NCBI GenBank assembly: GCA_002385985.1
Contig: DGEO01000039.1
Location: 1-34,739 of the forward strand
Source: Anaerolineaceae bacterium UBA3924
GTDB taxonomy: Bacteria > Chloroflexota > Anaerolineae > Anaerolineales > Anaerolineaceae
Length of the DNA stretch: 34,739 bases
Reading direction: 5' to 3'
Shown here: positions 15,851 through 23,637 of the stretch, in pieces
How the letters are laid out: each line of letters begins with the position of its first letter
Position numbering within the stretch: the stretch's first letter is position 1
Translations under genes and position numbers: made by a program
The notes under the pieces: generated by a model
Databases searched by the model: none
What the model was told of the DNA's origin: nothing
The model's input: only the letters and a program-made list of their open reading frames with translations

Positions 15851-15859
15851 ATTATAGCA
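15851..15859 (-). promoter_or_regulatory. extended -10 promoter of the AAA-GDPD-dehydratase-GH3 operon
   Basis: TGC-TATAAT on the minus strand (hexamer 15851-15856). The -35 region is poor, as is common for extended -10 promoters. It lies in the 145-base gap between recJ and the AAA gene and gives a leader of roughly 30 bases. Confidence 0.6.
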
Positions 15860-15957
15860 TGCCCAGTCCCCGAAAACGAAAAATCACCCTCGAGGAAGGG
15901 CATCGTCTATACGCAAGGTCAGCCTGCCCGATGCTGCCGGTCTGGCAGGATCCGGCT

Positions 15958-17658
15958 TCAGTCCGGCTCTCCGGCGGGCTTGATGTCTTTAACGTTGAGC
16001 TGCAGCGTTTCGCGCCCGTTCCACACGTTGCGCTCGAACTGATAGACCAGGTCAACGCGCTCGGGCAGGCGGCTGGCCCACTCCCCCTGGCGGAACGCGA
16101 TGGCGTCAAAGAACACATGCTTATCCGCCACGGTCAGCCGCAGGTGCTGTCCCTCCGACCCTACCGGTTTGGCCCGGATTATGCGCAGGTCGCGCGAGAT
16201 GAACTGCGGCTCGGGGTTGCCCTGCCCGAACGGCTGCAGCAGGTCCAGCATGGGCATCAGGCTGGCCATCGGTTCGCTCAGGCGTAATTCCGCGTCCGCT
16301 CGGATGGTCGGGCACAAGTCTCGCTCGCCCAGCGCCTGGTTGGTGATTTCTCGCAGGCAGCGGATCAGCTCCGGCAGGTTTTCATTGCGCACCGTGAACC
16401 CGGCCGCCATGGCATGCCCGCCGTGCCGCACCAGCAGGTCCCGGCAGGCATCCAGCGCTTCGGTGATGTGAAACTCGGGGATGCTGCGGCAGGATGCCCG
16501 GGTGAACTCCTCGCCCATCTGGCCCACCACGGCCGGGCGGTAATGTGTTTCCACCAGCTTCGACGCTGCCAGCCCGACAATGCCGGAATTGAAATCCGGA
16601 TGGACGGCGAACAGCAGGTTCTCCAGCCCGGTTTCACGGGCCAGCGCTTCCGCCTGAACCTGCGTCTGCAGGGTCAGCTTCTGCCGCTCCCGGTTCTGGT
16701 CGTCCAGCCTCTGGGCCAGCATGCCTGTCTGGAAGACATCGTCGCTGTTGAGCAGTTCAAAGGCCGCCAGCGCGGATTCCAGCCGGCCGGCAGCGTTCAG
16801 CCGCGGCCCCAGGTAATAGGCAATTTCATTGGCTGTCACCCGCGGCAGGCTGACTCCAGCCGCCTGCGCCAGCGAGACCAGCCCCTGCCGGTACCCCAGC
16901 CGCATGCGGTTCAGCCCTGCCCGGACCAGCTTGCGGTTCTCGCCGGTCAGAGGAACCAGGTCGGCCACCGTGCCCAGAGCGACCAGGTCCAGCCAGTCCT
17001 CCGCCTCCACGCCGGGCACCGGCCGCCGGGAAAGCAGCGCCTGCGCGATCTTGTAGGCCAGCCCCACCCCGGCCAGATTGGTGTCCGGGTAGGTGTTGTC
17101 CGGCCGGCGGTGACACACCACCGCCAGCGCGGCAGGCAGCGTCTCCTGCGGGTGGTGGTGATCCGAGATGATCACGTCCACGCCGAGCGAGTGGGCATGC
17201 TCCACCTCCTCCGGCGAGCGGATGCCGCAGTCCACGGTGACCACCAGGCGCACCCCCATCTCGGCCAGGTGCGAGATCGCCTCTCGGTTGAGACCGTAGC
17301 CCTCATCAAACCGGTTGGGGATGTACTCGCGCACATTGGCTCCCAGCCGGCGCAGCACCTGAACCAGCAGAACTGTGGAGGTCACCCCGTCCACATCGTA
17401 GTCGCCGTACACGGCGATCTTCTCCTGCCGGTCCACCGCCTGCAGCAGGCGCTCGACGGCCACCTCCATGTCGCACAGCAGGAACGGATCATACCGCGAA
17501 GGCGCCGCATCCATAAAATCCCGCGCGCTGGCTGCATCCGTGATCCCGCGGTTGTACAGCAGCTGCCGCAGCAGGGGCGGATAATCGCGCAGCTCCTGAA
17601 TGACCTGCTCAGGAATGGGCGGAGCAATCACCCATTTCTTTTTCATTGACACCGGCAT
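15958..17658 (-). CDS. recJ: single-stranded-DNA-specific exonuclease RecJ
   Basis: 566 residues, normal RecJ length. A DHH phosphoesterase, 5'-3' exonuclease on single-stranded DNA in recombination and mismatch/base excision repair. Seen: AVYGDYDVDGVTST (82-95) motif I, VVTVDCGIRS (139-148), IISDHHHPQ (163-171, the DHH motif), NAAGRLESA, and in DHHA1 GGHAMAAGFTV. The C-terminal OB-type segment ends the protein. Two Met codons compete for the start (17658 and 17646); neither has a good ribosome site, so the first is kept. Only 26 bases follow the alr stop, so alr-recJ is one transcription unit. Confidence 0.94.
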   Translation of the reverse strand: MPVSMKKKWVIAPPIPEQVIQELRDYPPLLRQLLYNRGITDAASARDFMDAAPSRYDPFLLCDMEVAVERLLQAVDRQEKIAVYGDYDVDGVTSTVLLVQVLRRLGANVREYIPNRFDEGYGLNREAISHLAEMGVRLVVTVDCGIRSPEEVEHAHSLGVDVIISDHHHPQETLPAALAVVCHRRPDNTYPDTNLAGVGLAYKIAQALLSRRPVPGVEAEDWLDLVALGTVADLVPLTGENRKLVRAGLNRMRLGYRQGLVSLAQAAGVSLPRVTANEIAYYLGPRLNAAGRLESALAAFELLNSDDVFQTGMLAQRLDDQNRERQKLTLQTQVQAEALARETGLENLLFAVHPDFNSGIVGLAASKLVETHYRPAVVGQMGEEFTRASCRSIPEFHITEALDACRDLLVRHGGHAMAAGFTVRNENLPELIRCLREITNQALGERDLCPTIRADAELRLSEPMASLMPMLDLLQPFGQGNPEPQFISRDLRIIRAKPVGSEGQHLRLTVADKHVFFDAIAFRQGEWASRLPERVDLVYQFERNVWNGRETLQLNVKDIKPAGEPD

Positions 17659-17684
17659 GGGGCACTTCAGCCTTTCCGCTAAGT

Positions 17685-18797
17685 CTACTCTATATAAATA
17701 CGCGGGACCCGGGCGGTGATGCCGCTAACCACTTCGTAGTTGATGGTATTCCACAGCGCTGCCATCTCCTCGGCGCGGACGGCGCTGTCCGACTGCTGCC
17801 CGATCAGTACGACCTCGTCCCCCACCTGCGCCTCGGGGATACCCTCAAGGCTAATCATACACTGATCCATGCAGATGGTGCCCACCACCGGGGCTTTCTT
17901 CCCCCGGATGAGCACCGAGTTCCCCGCCTGACGTCGGAAACCGTCCGCGTAGCCGACCGCCAGGGTACCGATCCGCTCGGGCTGTCTGGTGACGTAGCGG
18001 TGGCCGTAGCTGATCCCCGCGAAGGCGGGCATCTTGCGGATGGAAGCAAGCGTGGTCTTCCAGGCCAGCGCAGGGCGGAAACCTTCCGGCAGCGGGGTCT
18101 GCGGTCCAGGCTCCAGCCCGTACAGGGCAATGCCGCAGCGCGACATATCGTAGCGGGCCTGGGGGAAGTTGATCACTCCGGCCGAATTGCTGGCGTGCAC
18201 AAAGCCGGGCTGGTAGCCCGCCGCCCGGACGGCCTCCAGGGCTTCGTCAAAGCGGCTGATTTGCTCCAATGTCAGGGGAACATCAGGCTCATCCGCCCGG
18301 GCGAAATGCGTGAACATGCCTTCGACGGTGAGCGAGGGCAGGCAGGACAGCTGGCGGAACATTTCCAGGGTCTCCCCCGGGGTAATTCCCAGCCGCCCCA
18401 TTCCCGTGTCCACCTTGACGTGGACGCACAGGTTATGACCGCTGGCGGCCGCCGCCTGGGCCAGACCGAAGGCATTTTCAGGCGAATAGACCGTCAGCGA
18501 GATGTGCTCCTGCGCAGCAAGGCCGGCCAGCTCCATCTGGGTTGACCCCAGCACCAGAATGCGCCCCGAAATACCCGCCTGCCTCAGCTGGAGGGCCTCT
18601 TCAATCCGGGCGACGCCGAACCATTCGGCTCCTTCCTTCTCCAGCACCTTGGCTACCGGCACAATCCCGTGCCCGTAGGCGTTGGCTTTAATAACCGGCA
18701 TAACCGGGCGGCCGCTAATCTCTTGCAGCCGCCGGTAATTACTTCTAATGGCACCCAGGTCGACTTCGAGCCAGTTTGTGTGTATGGGTCCGGACAT
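17685..18797 (-). CDS. alr: alanine racemase
   Basis: 370 residues. PLP enzyme making D-alanine for peptidoglycan. Seen: WLEVDLGAIRSNYR start, VIKANAYGHG (35-44) with the PLP Lys37, VKVDTGMGRLG, SAGVINFPQARYDMSRCGIALYG, and the C-terminal segment AFAGISYGHRY with the second catalytic Tyr, followed by CMDQCMI. The ATG at 18797 is preferred over GTG at 18800 because the -10 box lies seven bases upstream of the ATG, making transcription start next to it; no ribosome site is visible. The gene is followed after 26 bases by recJ. Confidence 0.94.
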   Translation of the reverse strand: MSGPIHTNWLEVDLGAIRSNYRRLQEISGRPVMPVIKANAYGHGIVPVAKVLEKEGAEWFGVARIEEALQLRQAGISGRILVLGSTQMELAGLAAQEHISLTVYSPENAFGLAQAAAASGHNLCVHVKVDTGMGRLGITPGETLEMFRQLSCLPSLTVEGMFTHFARADEPDVPLTLEQISRFDEALEAVRAAGYQPGFVHASNSAGVINFPQARYDMSRCGIALYGLEPGPQTPLPEGFRPALAWKTTLASIRKMPAFAGISYGHRYVTRQPERIGTLAVGYADGFRRQAGNSVLIRGKKAPVVGTICMDQCMISLEGIPEAQVGDEVVLIGQQSDSAVRAEEMAALWNTINYEVVSGITARVPRIYIE

Positions 18798-18804
18798 CAC
18801 GCCA

Positions 18805-18833
18805 AGTATAAAGCCGGTAATCCTGTTTTACAA
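18805..18833 (-). promoter_or_regulatory. alr promoter, leaderless type
   Basis: On the minus strand TTGTAA (18828-18833) and TATACT (18805-18810), 17-base spacer. The -10 ends seven bases before the alr ATG, so the mRNA should start at or within a base or two of the start codon. Confidence 0.7.
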
Positions 18834-18869
18834 GGATTGGTCTGACAGGACCGGGAGGGTATTCTAGGC

Positions 18870-18875
18870 TATAAT
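18870..18875 (+). promoter_or_regulatory. -10 box of the SLC13-tgt-uppP operon
   Basis: Perfect TATAAT ten bases before the ATG at 18886; the predicted start leaves about four untranslated bases. CTGACA at 18842-18847 resembles a -35 but the 22-base spacing is too long. No ribosome site. Divergent from the alr promoter 37 bases away. Confidence 0.55.
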
Positions 18876-18885
18876 CCCTCTACCA

Positions 18886-20685
18886 ATGAGTCCTGAAGCA
18901 ATTGTAACCCTGCTTTTGATTCTGGCAGCCGGGATCATTCTGATCACCGAGCGCCTGCGGGCTGATCTGGTGGCCTTGCTCGTATTGTCAGTGCTCGGGC
19001 TGACCGGCATTGTCGGGCCGGACGAGATCTTTTCCGGCTTCAGCGGCTCGGTGGTCATCACCACCCTGAGCATCACCATTATCTCCGTGGCGCTGCGCCA
19101 GACCGGTGTCAGCCTGCTGCTCTCCCGGGTGCTCGACTGGTTCGCAAAGGGAAACGAAACCCGGCTGGTTCTCATCACCATTCTGGCGGCGGCCGTTCTG
19201 TCGCTTTTCATGGTGAATATCGCGGCGGTCGGTGTGCTTATGCCGGCGGTCATGGCGCTTTCACGCAAGTGGCAGATCCGGCCTTACAAACTGCTGCTTC
19301 CGCAGGCCTACGGCACCACGCTGGGGGGCATGGCCACCCTGCTGACCACAGCCAACATCGTCGTCAGCGCCTCGCTGCTCGAAGCCGGCTACCAGCCCTA
19401 CAGCCTGCTGGATTTCCTGCCCATCGGCGGGATGCTGGTGCTGGCAGGAACACTCTACCTGATGACGATCGGCCGGCGGCTGCTGCGCGAAGAACGGACC
19501 TCGGAGCCGGAAAAGGCGACCCAGCGTCTGGGCACCCGCCTGGCGACGCTCTACCAGCTCACCCGGCAGCTCAACGTGGTCCGCGTGCTGCCGGACAGCC
19601 CGCTGGCCAACCGCAGCCTGGCGGAGGGGGAATGGAGCACCCGCACCGGACTGATGGTGGTCGGCCTGGTCAGCAACGGCACCACTCACCTGGCCCCGCG
19701 GGGCACCGCCTATATCCATCCGGGTGACCGGGTGGTCGTTCACGGCGAGCCTGATCCGGAGCGGCTTGCGGCGCTCAAACTGGTCGTGGACGACAGCTCC
19801 GGGCAGATCCCGCAGTTCATCGACGAGACTGTGGTGCTGGCGGAAGTGGTGGTCGCGCCGCATGCCTCCATCATCGGGCGCACCTTGCGGGACCTGCGCT
19901 TCCGCGAGAAGCACAGCATCAACGTGCTGGCCATCTGGCGCGAAGGCAAGCCCATTCACTCCGGCATCGCCGACCTGCCGCTCGAATTCGGCGATGCGCT
20001 TCTGGTGCAGGGCCGCGCCGGGAGCGTCCATGCCCTGCACCACAACGAGCCAGATCTGATCCTGCTGGAGGAAGACCCGGACGCGGTGCTCAACCCGGGC
20101 AAGACCACCATCACCCTGCTCATCACCCTGGTCACCCTGATCGTCGCCGCCACGAGATTGATCCCGGTCGCCCAGGCAGTTTTCTTCGGGGCAGTCCTGC
20201 TGCTGCTGGTCCGCTCGCTGAGCATGAACGAGGCCTATCGCGGGGTCGAGTGGCGGGTGGTTTTCCTGCTGGCCGGCATGTGGCCGCTGAGCATCGCCAT
20301 CCGCACCACCGGGCTGGCCGACCAGGCGGTGACCACACTGATGAGCCTGATCGGCGGGGCCAGCCCGCTGCTGGTGGCGCTGGTCTTCCTGCTGACCTGC
20401 CTGGCCGTTGTCCAGTTCATGGGCGGGCAGATCGCCTCACTCATTCTGGCCCCGGTGGCCATTTCCGCCGCCGAAGCGCTGGGCATCGACCCTCGCGGCA
20501 TGGGCATGGCGGTGGCCCTGGGCTGCTCCCTGACCTTCCTCACGCCGTTCAGCCATCCCTCCAACCTGCTGGTGGTCAGCGCGGGCGGGTACACGGTCAA
20601 AGACTTCCTGCGGGTGGGCGCGCCGCTCACCCTGATCGTAATCGCTTTGATTCTTGCCGGATTAGTGGTATTCTGGGGTTTCTAG
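18886..20685 (+). CDS. SLC13/ArsB-type permease with two RCK_C (TrkA-C) domains
   Basis: 599 residues. The order is membrane half (1-200), cytosolic insert with two TrkA-C/RCK_C-like domains (about 215-295 and 305-385), second membrane half (about 405-599). The first RCK-like domain shows SLAEGEWSTRTGLMVVGL and RGTAYIHPGDRVVVHG; the second IGRTLRDLRFREKHSINVLAIWREG and LEFGDALLVQGRAG. The SLC13/DASS hallmark lies in the last quarter (LGCSLTFLTPFSHPSNLLVVSAGGY). Such proteins move sulfate, dicarboxylates or other anions with Na+; substrate unknown. Three bases separate its stop from tgt. Confidence 0.88.
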   Translation: MSPEAIVTLLLILAAGIILITERLRADLVALLVLSVLGLTGIVGPDEIFSGFSGSVVITTLSITIISVALRQTGVSLLLSRVLDWFAKGNETRLVLITILAAAVLSLFMVNIAAVGVLMPAVMALSRKWQIRPYKLLLPQAYGTTLGGMATLLTTANIVVSASLLEAGYQPYSLLDFLPIGGMLVLAGTLYLMTIGRRLLREERTSEPEKATQRLGTRLATLYQLTRQLNVVRVLPDSPLANRSLAEGEWSTRTGLMVVGLVSNGTTHLAPRGTAYIHPGDRVVVHGEPDPERLAALKLVVDDSSGQIPQFIDETVVLAEVVVAPHASIIGRTLRDLRFREKHSINVLAIWREGKPIHSGIADLPLEFGDALLVQGRAGSVHALHHNEPDLILLEEDPDAVLNPGKTTITLLITLVTLIVAATRLIPVAQAVFFGAVLLLLVRSLSMNEAYRGVEWRVVFLLAGMWPLSIAIRTTGLADQAVTTLMSLIGGASPLLVALVFLLTCLAVVQFMGGQIASLILAPVAISAAEALGIDPRGMGMAVALGCSLTFLTPFSHPSNLLVVSAGGYTVKDFLRVGAPLTLIVIALILAGLVVFWGF

Positions 20686-20688
20686 AAC

Positions 20689-21804
20689 ATGACAGACAAC
20701 CTTTTTCGCTATCAACTGCTCAAGAAAGACGGTCAGGCCCGGGCGGGCGTTTTTTCCACCCCGCACGGTGACCTGCTCACGCCGGTGTTCGCCCCGGTGG
20801 GCACCCAGGCGACGGTGAAAGCCGTCACCCCGGCCCAGCTGGAGGAAATCGGCGCTCAGCTGGTCCTGTCCAACACCTACCACCTCTACCTGCGCCCGGG
20901 CGCCGATCTGGTAAGTGAAATGGGCGGGCTGCACGAGTTCATGCAGTGGCACCGCCCCATGCTGACCGACTCGGGCGGGTTTCAGGTCTTCTCCCTGACC
21001 GATATGCGCAAGATCGACGACGACGGGGTGACCTTCAAGAGCCATATTGACGGCTCTACACACCGCTTCACCCCGGAGAAGTCGATCGAGATCCAGGAGA
21101 AGCTAGGAGCCGATATCATCATGGCCTTTGACGAGTGCTCTTCTCCCTACGATCGCGAGTATTCGGAAAAGGCCATGGCCCGCACTCACGCCTGGGCGGA
21201 GCGCTGCCTGAAGGCCAAAACCCGGCCGGACCAGGCACTGTTCGGCATCGTGCAGGGCGGCGTATTCCCCGACCTGCGCGAGCGCTCGGCGGAGTTCATC
21301 GCCTCGCTGGGCTTCCCCGGGCATGCCATCGGCGGGCTGTCGGTCGGCGAGACCAAGGCCGAGATGAACCAGATGCTCGAGGTAGTTAACGCCGTGCTGC
21401 CGGAGGACAAGCCGCGCTACCTGATGGGCGTCGGCTCGCCGGAGGACCTGATCAACGGCATCCGCCGCGGCGTGGACATCTTCGACTGCGTGTTGCCCAC
21501 CCGCCTGGCCCGCCATCACGCCGCCATGACCCCGACAGGCCGCCTCAACCTGATGAACCAGGTTTTCGCCCGCGACCACAACCCCATCGTCGAGGGCTGC
21601 GGCTGCTACACCTGCCAGAAGTTCACCCGGGCTTACCTGCGCCACCTGATCGTGGCCAAAGAGATGCTCGCCGCCACGCTGATCTCCATCCACAACCTTT
21701 ACACACTGCTGGAAATTGCGCGCCAGTCCCGCCAGGCCATCCTGGAAGGCAGGTTCGATGCCTACGCTGACGCTTTCCTGGAGCAGTACGAGAGGACCCT
21801 ATGA
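20689..21804 (+). CDS. tgt: queuine tRNA-ribosyltransferase
   Basis: 371 residues, standard bacterial Tgt length. Exchanges guanine-34 for preQ1/queuine in GUN-anticodon tRNAs. Seen: LTDSGGFQVFSL (92-103) with the catalytic Asp94, GIVQGGVFPDLR, GGLSVGE, DIFDCVLPTRLARHHAAM with the nucleophile Asp, and the zinc site GCGCYTCQ with the distal His in ISIHN. Tgt is in a run with uppP (ATGA overlap) and the SLC13 transporter upstream. No queuosine biosynthesis genes (queA, queC-G) are present in the window. Confidence 0.96.
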   Translation: MTDNLFRYQLLKKDGQARAGVFSTPHGDLLTPVFAPVGTQATVKAVTPAQLEEIGAQLVLSNTYHLYLRPGADLVSEMGGLHEFMQWHRPMLTDSGGFQVFSLTDMRKIDDDGVTFKSHIDGSTHRFTPEKSIEIQEKLGADIIMAFDECSSPYDREYSEKAMARTHAWAERCLKAKTRPDQALFGIVQGGVFPDLRERSAEFIASLGFPGHAIGGLSVGETKAEMNQMLEVVNAVLPEDKPRYLMGVGSPEDLINGIRRGVDIFDCVLPTRLARHHAAMTPTGRLNLMNQVFARDHNPIVEGCGCYTCQKFTRAYLRHLIVAKEMLAATLISIHNLYTLLEIARQSRQAILEGRFDAYADAFLEQYERTL

Positions 21805-22619
21805 GCTTCTTCCAATCCATCGTCCTGGGCATCGTACAGGGTTTGACCGAGTTTCTCCCCATCTCCAGTTCCGCACACCTGGTGCTGGTCCCCTCTCTGC
21901 TTGGCTGGAGCTTCCCCGAGGAGCAGGTCTTCCCCTTCGGTGTGCTGGTGCAGCTGGGGACCCTGCTTGCGGTCATCGTTTACTTCCGCAAAGACCTGTT
22001 CAAGATCGTGCGCGACGTTCTGACCGGGCTGAAGGACCGTAAACCGTTCGCATCGGAAGGCGCCCGCCTGGGATGGCTGCTGGTCCTGGCCTCCATACCG
22101 GCGGTGCTGGCCGGGCTGCTGATCAAAGATGCGGTGGAATCGGTCTTCCAGAGCCCTGTGGCAACCTCCCTGTTCCTGTTCGTCACCGCCAGCATGCTGG
22201 TGGCGGCGGAGCGCATCGGCAAGCGCAGCCGGGGGATGAGCGAGATGAACATGAAAGATGCGCTGGTGATCGGCCTGTTTCAGGTGCTGGCCCTCTTCCC
22301 GGGCGTGTCGCGCTCCGGCTCGACCATCGCCGGCGGGATGACCCGCGATCTGGAGCGCCCGGCTGCGGGCCGGTTCTCCTTCCTGATGTCCATCCCGGTG
22401 ATGCTGGGAGCCGGTCTGGTCAGTATTACAGACCTGCTCGAAGTGCCAGACCTGTCAGGGTTCCTGCCCGTGCTGGCGGCCGGCTTCATTGCTGCGGCGG
22501 TGGTCGGGTTCTTTTCGATTCACTGGCTGCTGCGCTACCTGGTGCGCCACCCGCTGACGGTTTTCTCCGTCTACTGCGTGGCCTTTGGCATCCTGAACCT
22601 GATCGTGGCCTATGTTTAA
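21801..22619 (+). CDS. uppP: undecaprenyl-diphosphate phosphatase
   Basis: 272 residues, BacA/UppP family integral membrane enzyme that recycles undecaprenyl diphosphate to the monophosphate lipid carrier for peptidoglycan and other polymers. Both family signatures are intact: GLTEFLPISSSAHLVL (14-29) and FPGVSRSGSTIAGGM (about 166-180). Several membrane helices. ATG overlaps the tgt stop by four bases and the stop overlaps the next gene start by eight, so the order tgt-uppP-lipoprotein is translationally coupled. Confidence 0.96.
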   Translation: MSFFQSIVLGIVQGLTEFLPISSSAHLVLVPSLLGWSFPEEQVFPFGVLVQLGTLLAVIVYFRKDLFKIVRDVLTGLKDRKPFASEGARLGWLLVLASIPAVLAGLLIKDAVESVFQSPVATSLFLFVTASMLVAAERIGKRSRGMSEMNMKDALVIGLFQVLALFPGVSRSGSTIAGGMTRDLERPAAGRFSFLMSIPVMLGAGLVSITDLLEVPDLSGFLPVLAAGFIAAAVVGFFSIHWLLRYLVRHPLTVFSVYCVAFGILNLIVAYV

Positions 22620-23358
22620 GCGCTTCATGATCCTTGCTCTGGCCGCCGGCCTGCTGCTGGCCGCCTGCCAGCCGGCAGGCGGCGCCGTGGTGACCACACC
22701 CGCCCCCACCCAGGTGACCCTGCCGGTGCGCCTGGACCACTCCGCAGGCTGGCTGGAGCCGCTGGTGAGCGCCTGCGCCGCGCAGCAGCCGCAGCTCGCT
22801 GTGATCCTGTCCGAGAACGCTGTCGAAGAAGGCGGGATTGAGCTCCGCTGGGGTCAGGCCGGTACAGACCTGCCCTTTGTCGCACAAATCGGGGTTGAAC
22901 GGCTGGCAGCGGTGGTCTCACGGAATAACACCATTCGCCAGCTGCCGCTGGAAGAGTTCCAGCGCGTTCTGGCCGGGCGAATCCTCTACTGGGAGGAGCT
23001 GGACTCGACAAAATGCATCGAGTGCCTGCGCCCGGACGCCACCATCCAGCCGTATGCCTACCCTCCGGAAGACCCGCTGGCCGGGCAAATCGAAGCCGCG
23101 CTGTTCCCGGATACACGCCTGCTGCCGGAAACCATCCTGGTTCCCTCGACCAGCGCCATGCTCGAAGCCGTGGCCGCTGATGCCAGGGCGCTGGGCTTTC
23201 TGCCCGCCCGCATGATCGGTGACCGGACCGCCGAGCTGGAGCTGACGGACCTGCCGGACCCGGCCGTGCTGGATTTCCCGGTTCTGGCCCTCAGCGCCAG
23301 CGAGCCAGCCGGCCTGGCCCGTGACTGGCTGCTGTGCGTTCAGGATGGGCTGCACTGA
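22612..23358 (+). CDS. lipoprotein with PstS-like periplasmic-binding fold
   Basis: 248 residues. Lipoprotein signal with lipobox LLAAC, Cys19, then a short Thr/Pro linker. The mature part resembles the type 2 binding-protein fold of the PstS group: RLAAVVSRNNTIRQLPLEEFQRVLAGRILYWEEL (around 97-130) matches the PstS 'N-P-hydrophobic ... GKI-x-W' region, followed by a hinge and a second lobe. It is truncated relative to typical PstS (about 300 residues or more) and no ABC permease genes are near, so it may be a sensor or orphan anion binder. It overlaps uppP by eight bases (ATGTTTAA). Confidence 0.75.
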   Translation: MFKRFMILALAAGLLLAACQPAGGAVVTTPAPTQVTLPVRLDHSAGWLEPLVSACAAQQPQLAVILSENAVEEGGIELRWGQAGTDLPFVAQIGVERLAAVVSRNNTIRQLPLEEFQRVLAGRILYWEELDSTKCIECLRPDATIQPYAYPPEDPLAGQIEAALFPDTRLLPETILVPSTSAMLEAVAADARALGFLPARMIGDRTAELELTDLPDPAVLDFPVLALSASEPAGLARDWLLCVQDGLH

Positions 23359-23391
23359 AGCAGTCCGCGGAAGCCGGAAACAGGGTTATTT

Positions 23392-23404
23392 CCCCAATTT
23401 GGGG
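23392..23404. repeat. short palindrome upstream of ttuB
   Basis: CCCCAA-T-TTGGGG, a 6+6 inverted repeat in the 82-base gap before ttuB, 36 bases upstream of its ATG. It could be an operator or a weak hairpin; followed by only three T. Confidence 0.3.
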
Positions 23405-23440
23405 TTTAATGGTAAACAAACAAGGATGAAAGGAGGGGTC

Positions 23441-23635
23441 ATGCCGATCACCCTGATCTTGAGAAAACAGCAGTTCCAGCTGGAAGGCACGCTGACGGTA
23501 AAGCAGGCGCTCGAACAGCTGGGCCTGTCCCCCGAATCTCATCTGGTGGTACGTGACGGGGAAATGCTGAACGAAAATGAGCCGCTGCGCAACGGAGAGG
23601 TAGTCAAGCTGGTGCCCGTCATTTCAGGAGGGTAG
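23441..23635 (+). CDS. ttuB: ubiquitin-like sulfur carrier protein, TtuB/ThiS/MoaD family
   Basis: 64 residues with the beta-grasp pattern and the obligatory C-terminal Gly-Gly (VPVISGG), which is activated as a thiocarboxylate. The segment TLTVKQALEQLGLSPESHLVV ... NGEVVKLVPV follows the ThiS/MoaD layout. A strong AGGAGGGG ribosome site at 23431-23438 fixes the ATG at 23441 although a longer frame exists. It precedes ttuA by two bases, so it is assigned as its sulfur donor, TtuB-like; the family is too short for a firm call from sequence alone. Its last Ser-Gly-Gly codons also form the ribosome site of ttuA. Confidence 0.87.
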   Translation: MPITLILRKQQFQLEGTLTVKQALEQLGLSPESHLVVRDGEMLNENEPLRNGEVVKLVPVISGG

Positions 23636-23637
23636 CC

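Noticed and set aside
16414..17649. 411-codon open frame antisense to recJ
   Set aside because: Shadow of the GC-rich recJ gene; composition is Gln/His/Arg-rich with no family motif, while recJ motifs are complete.
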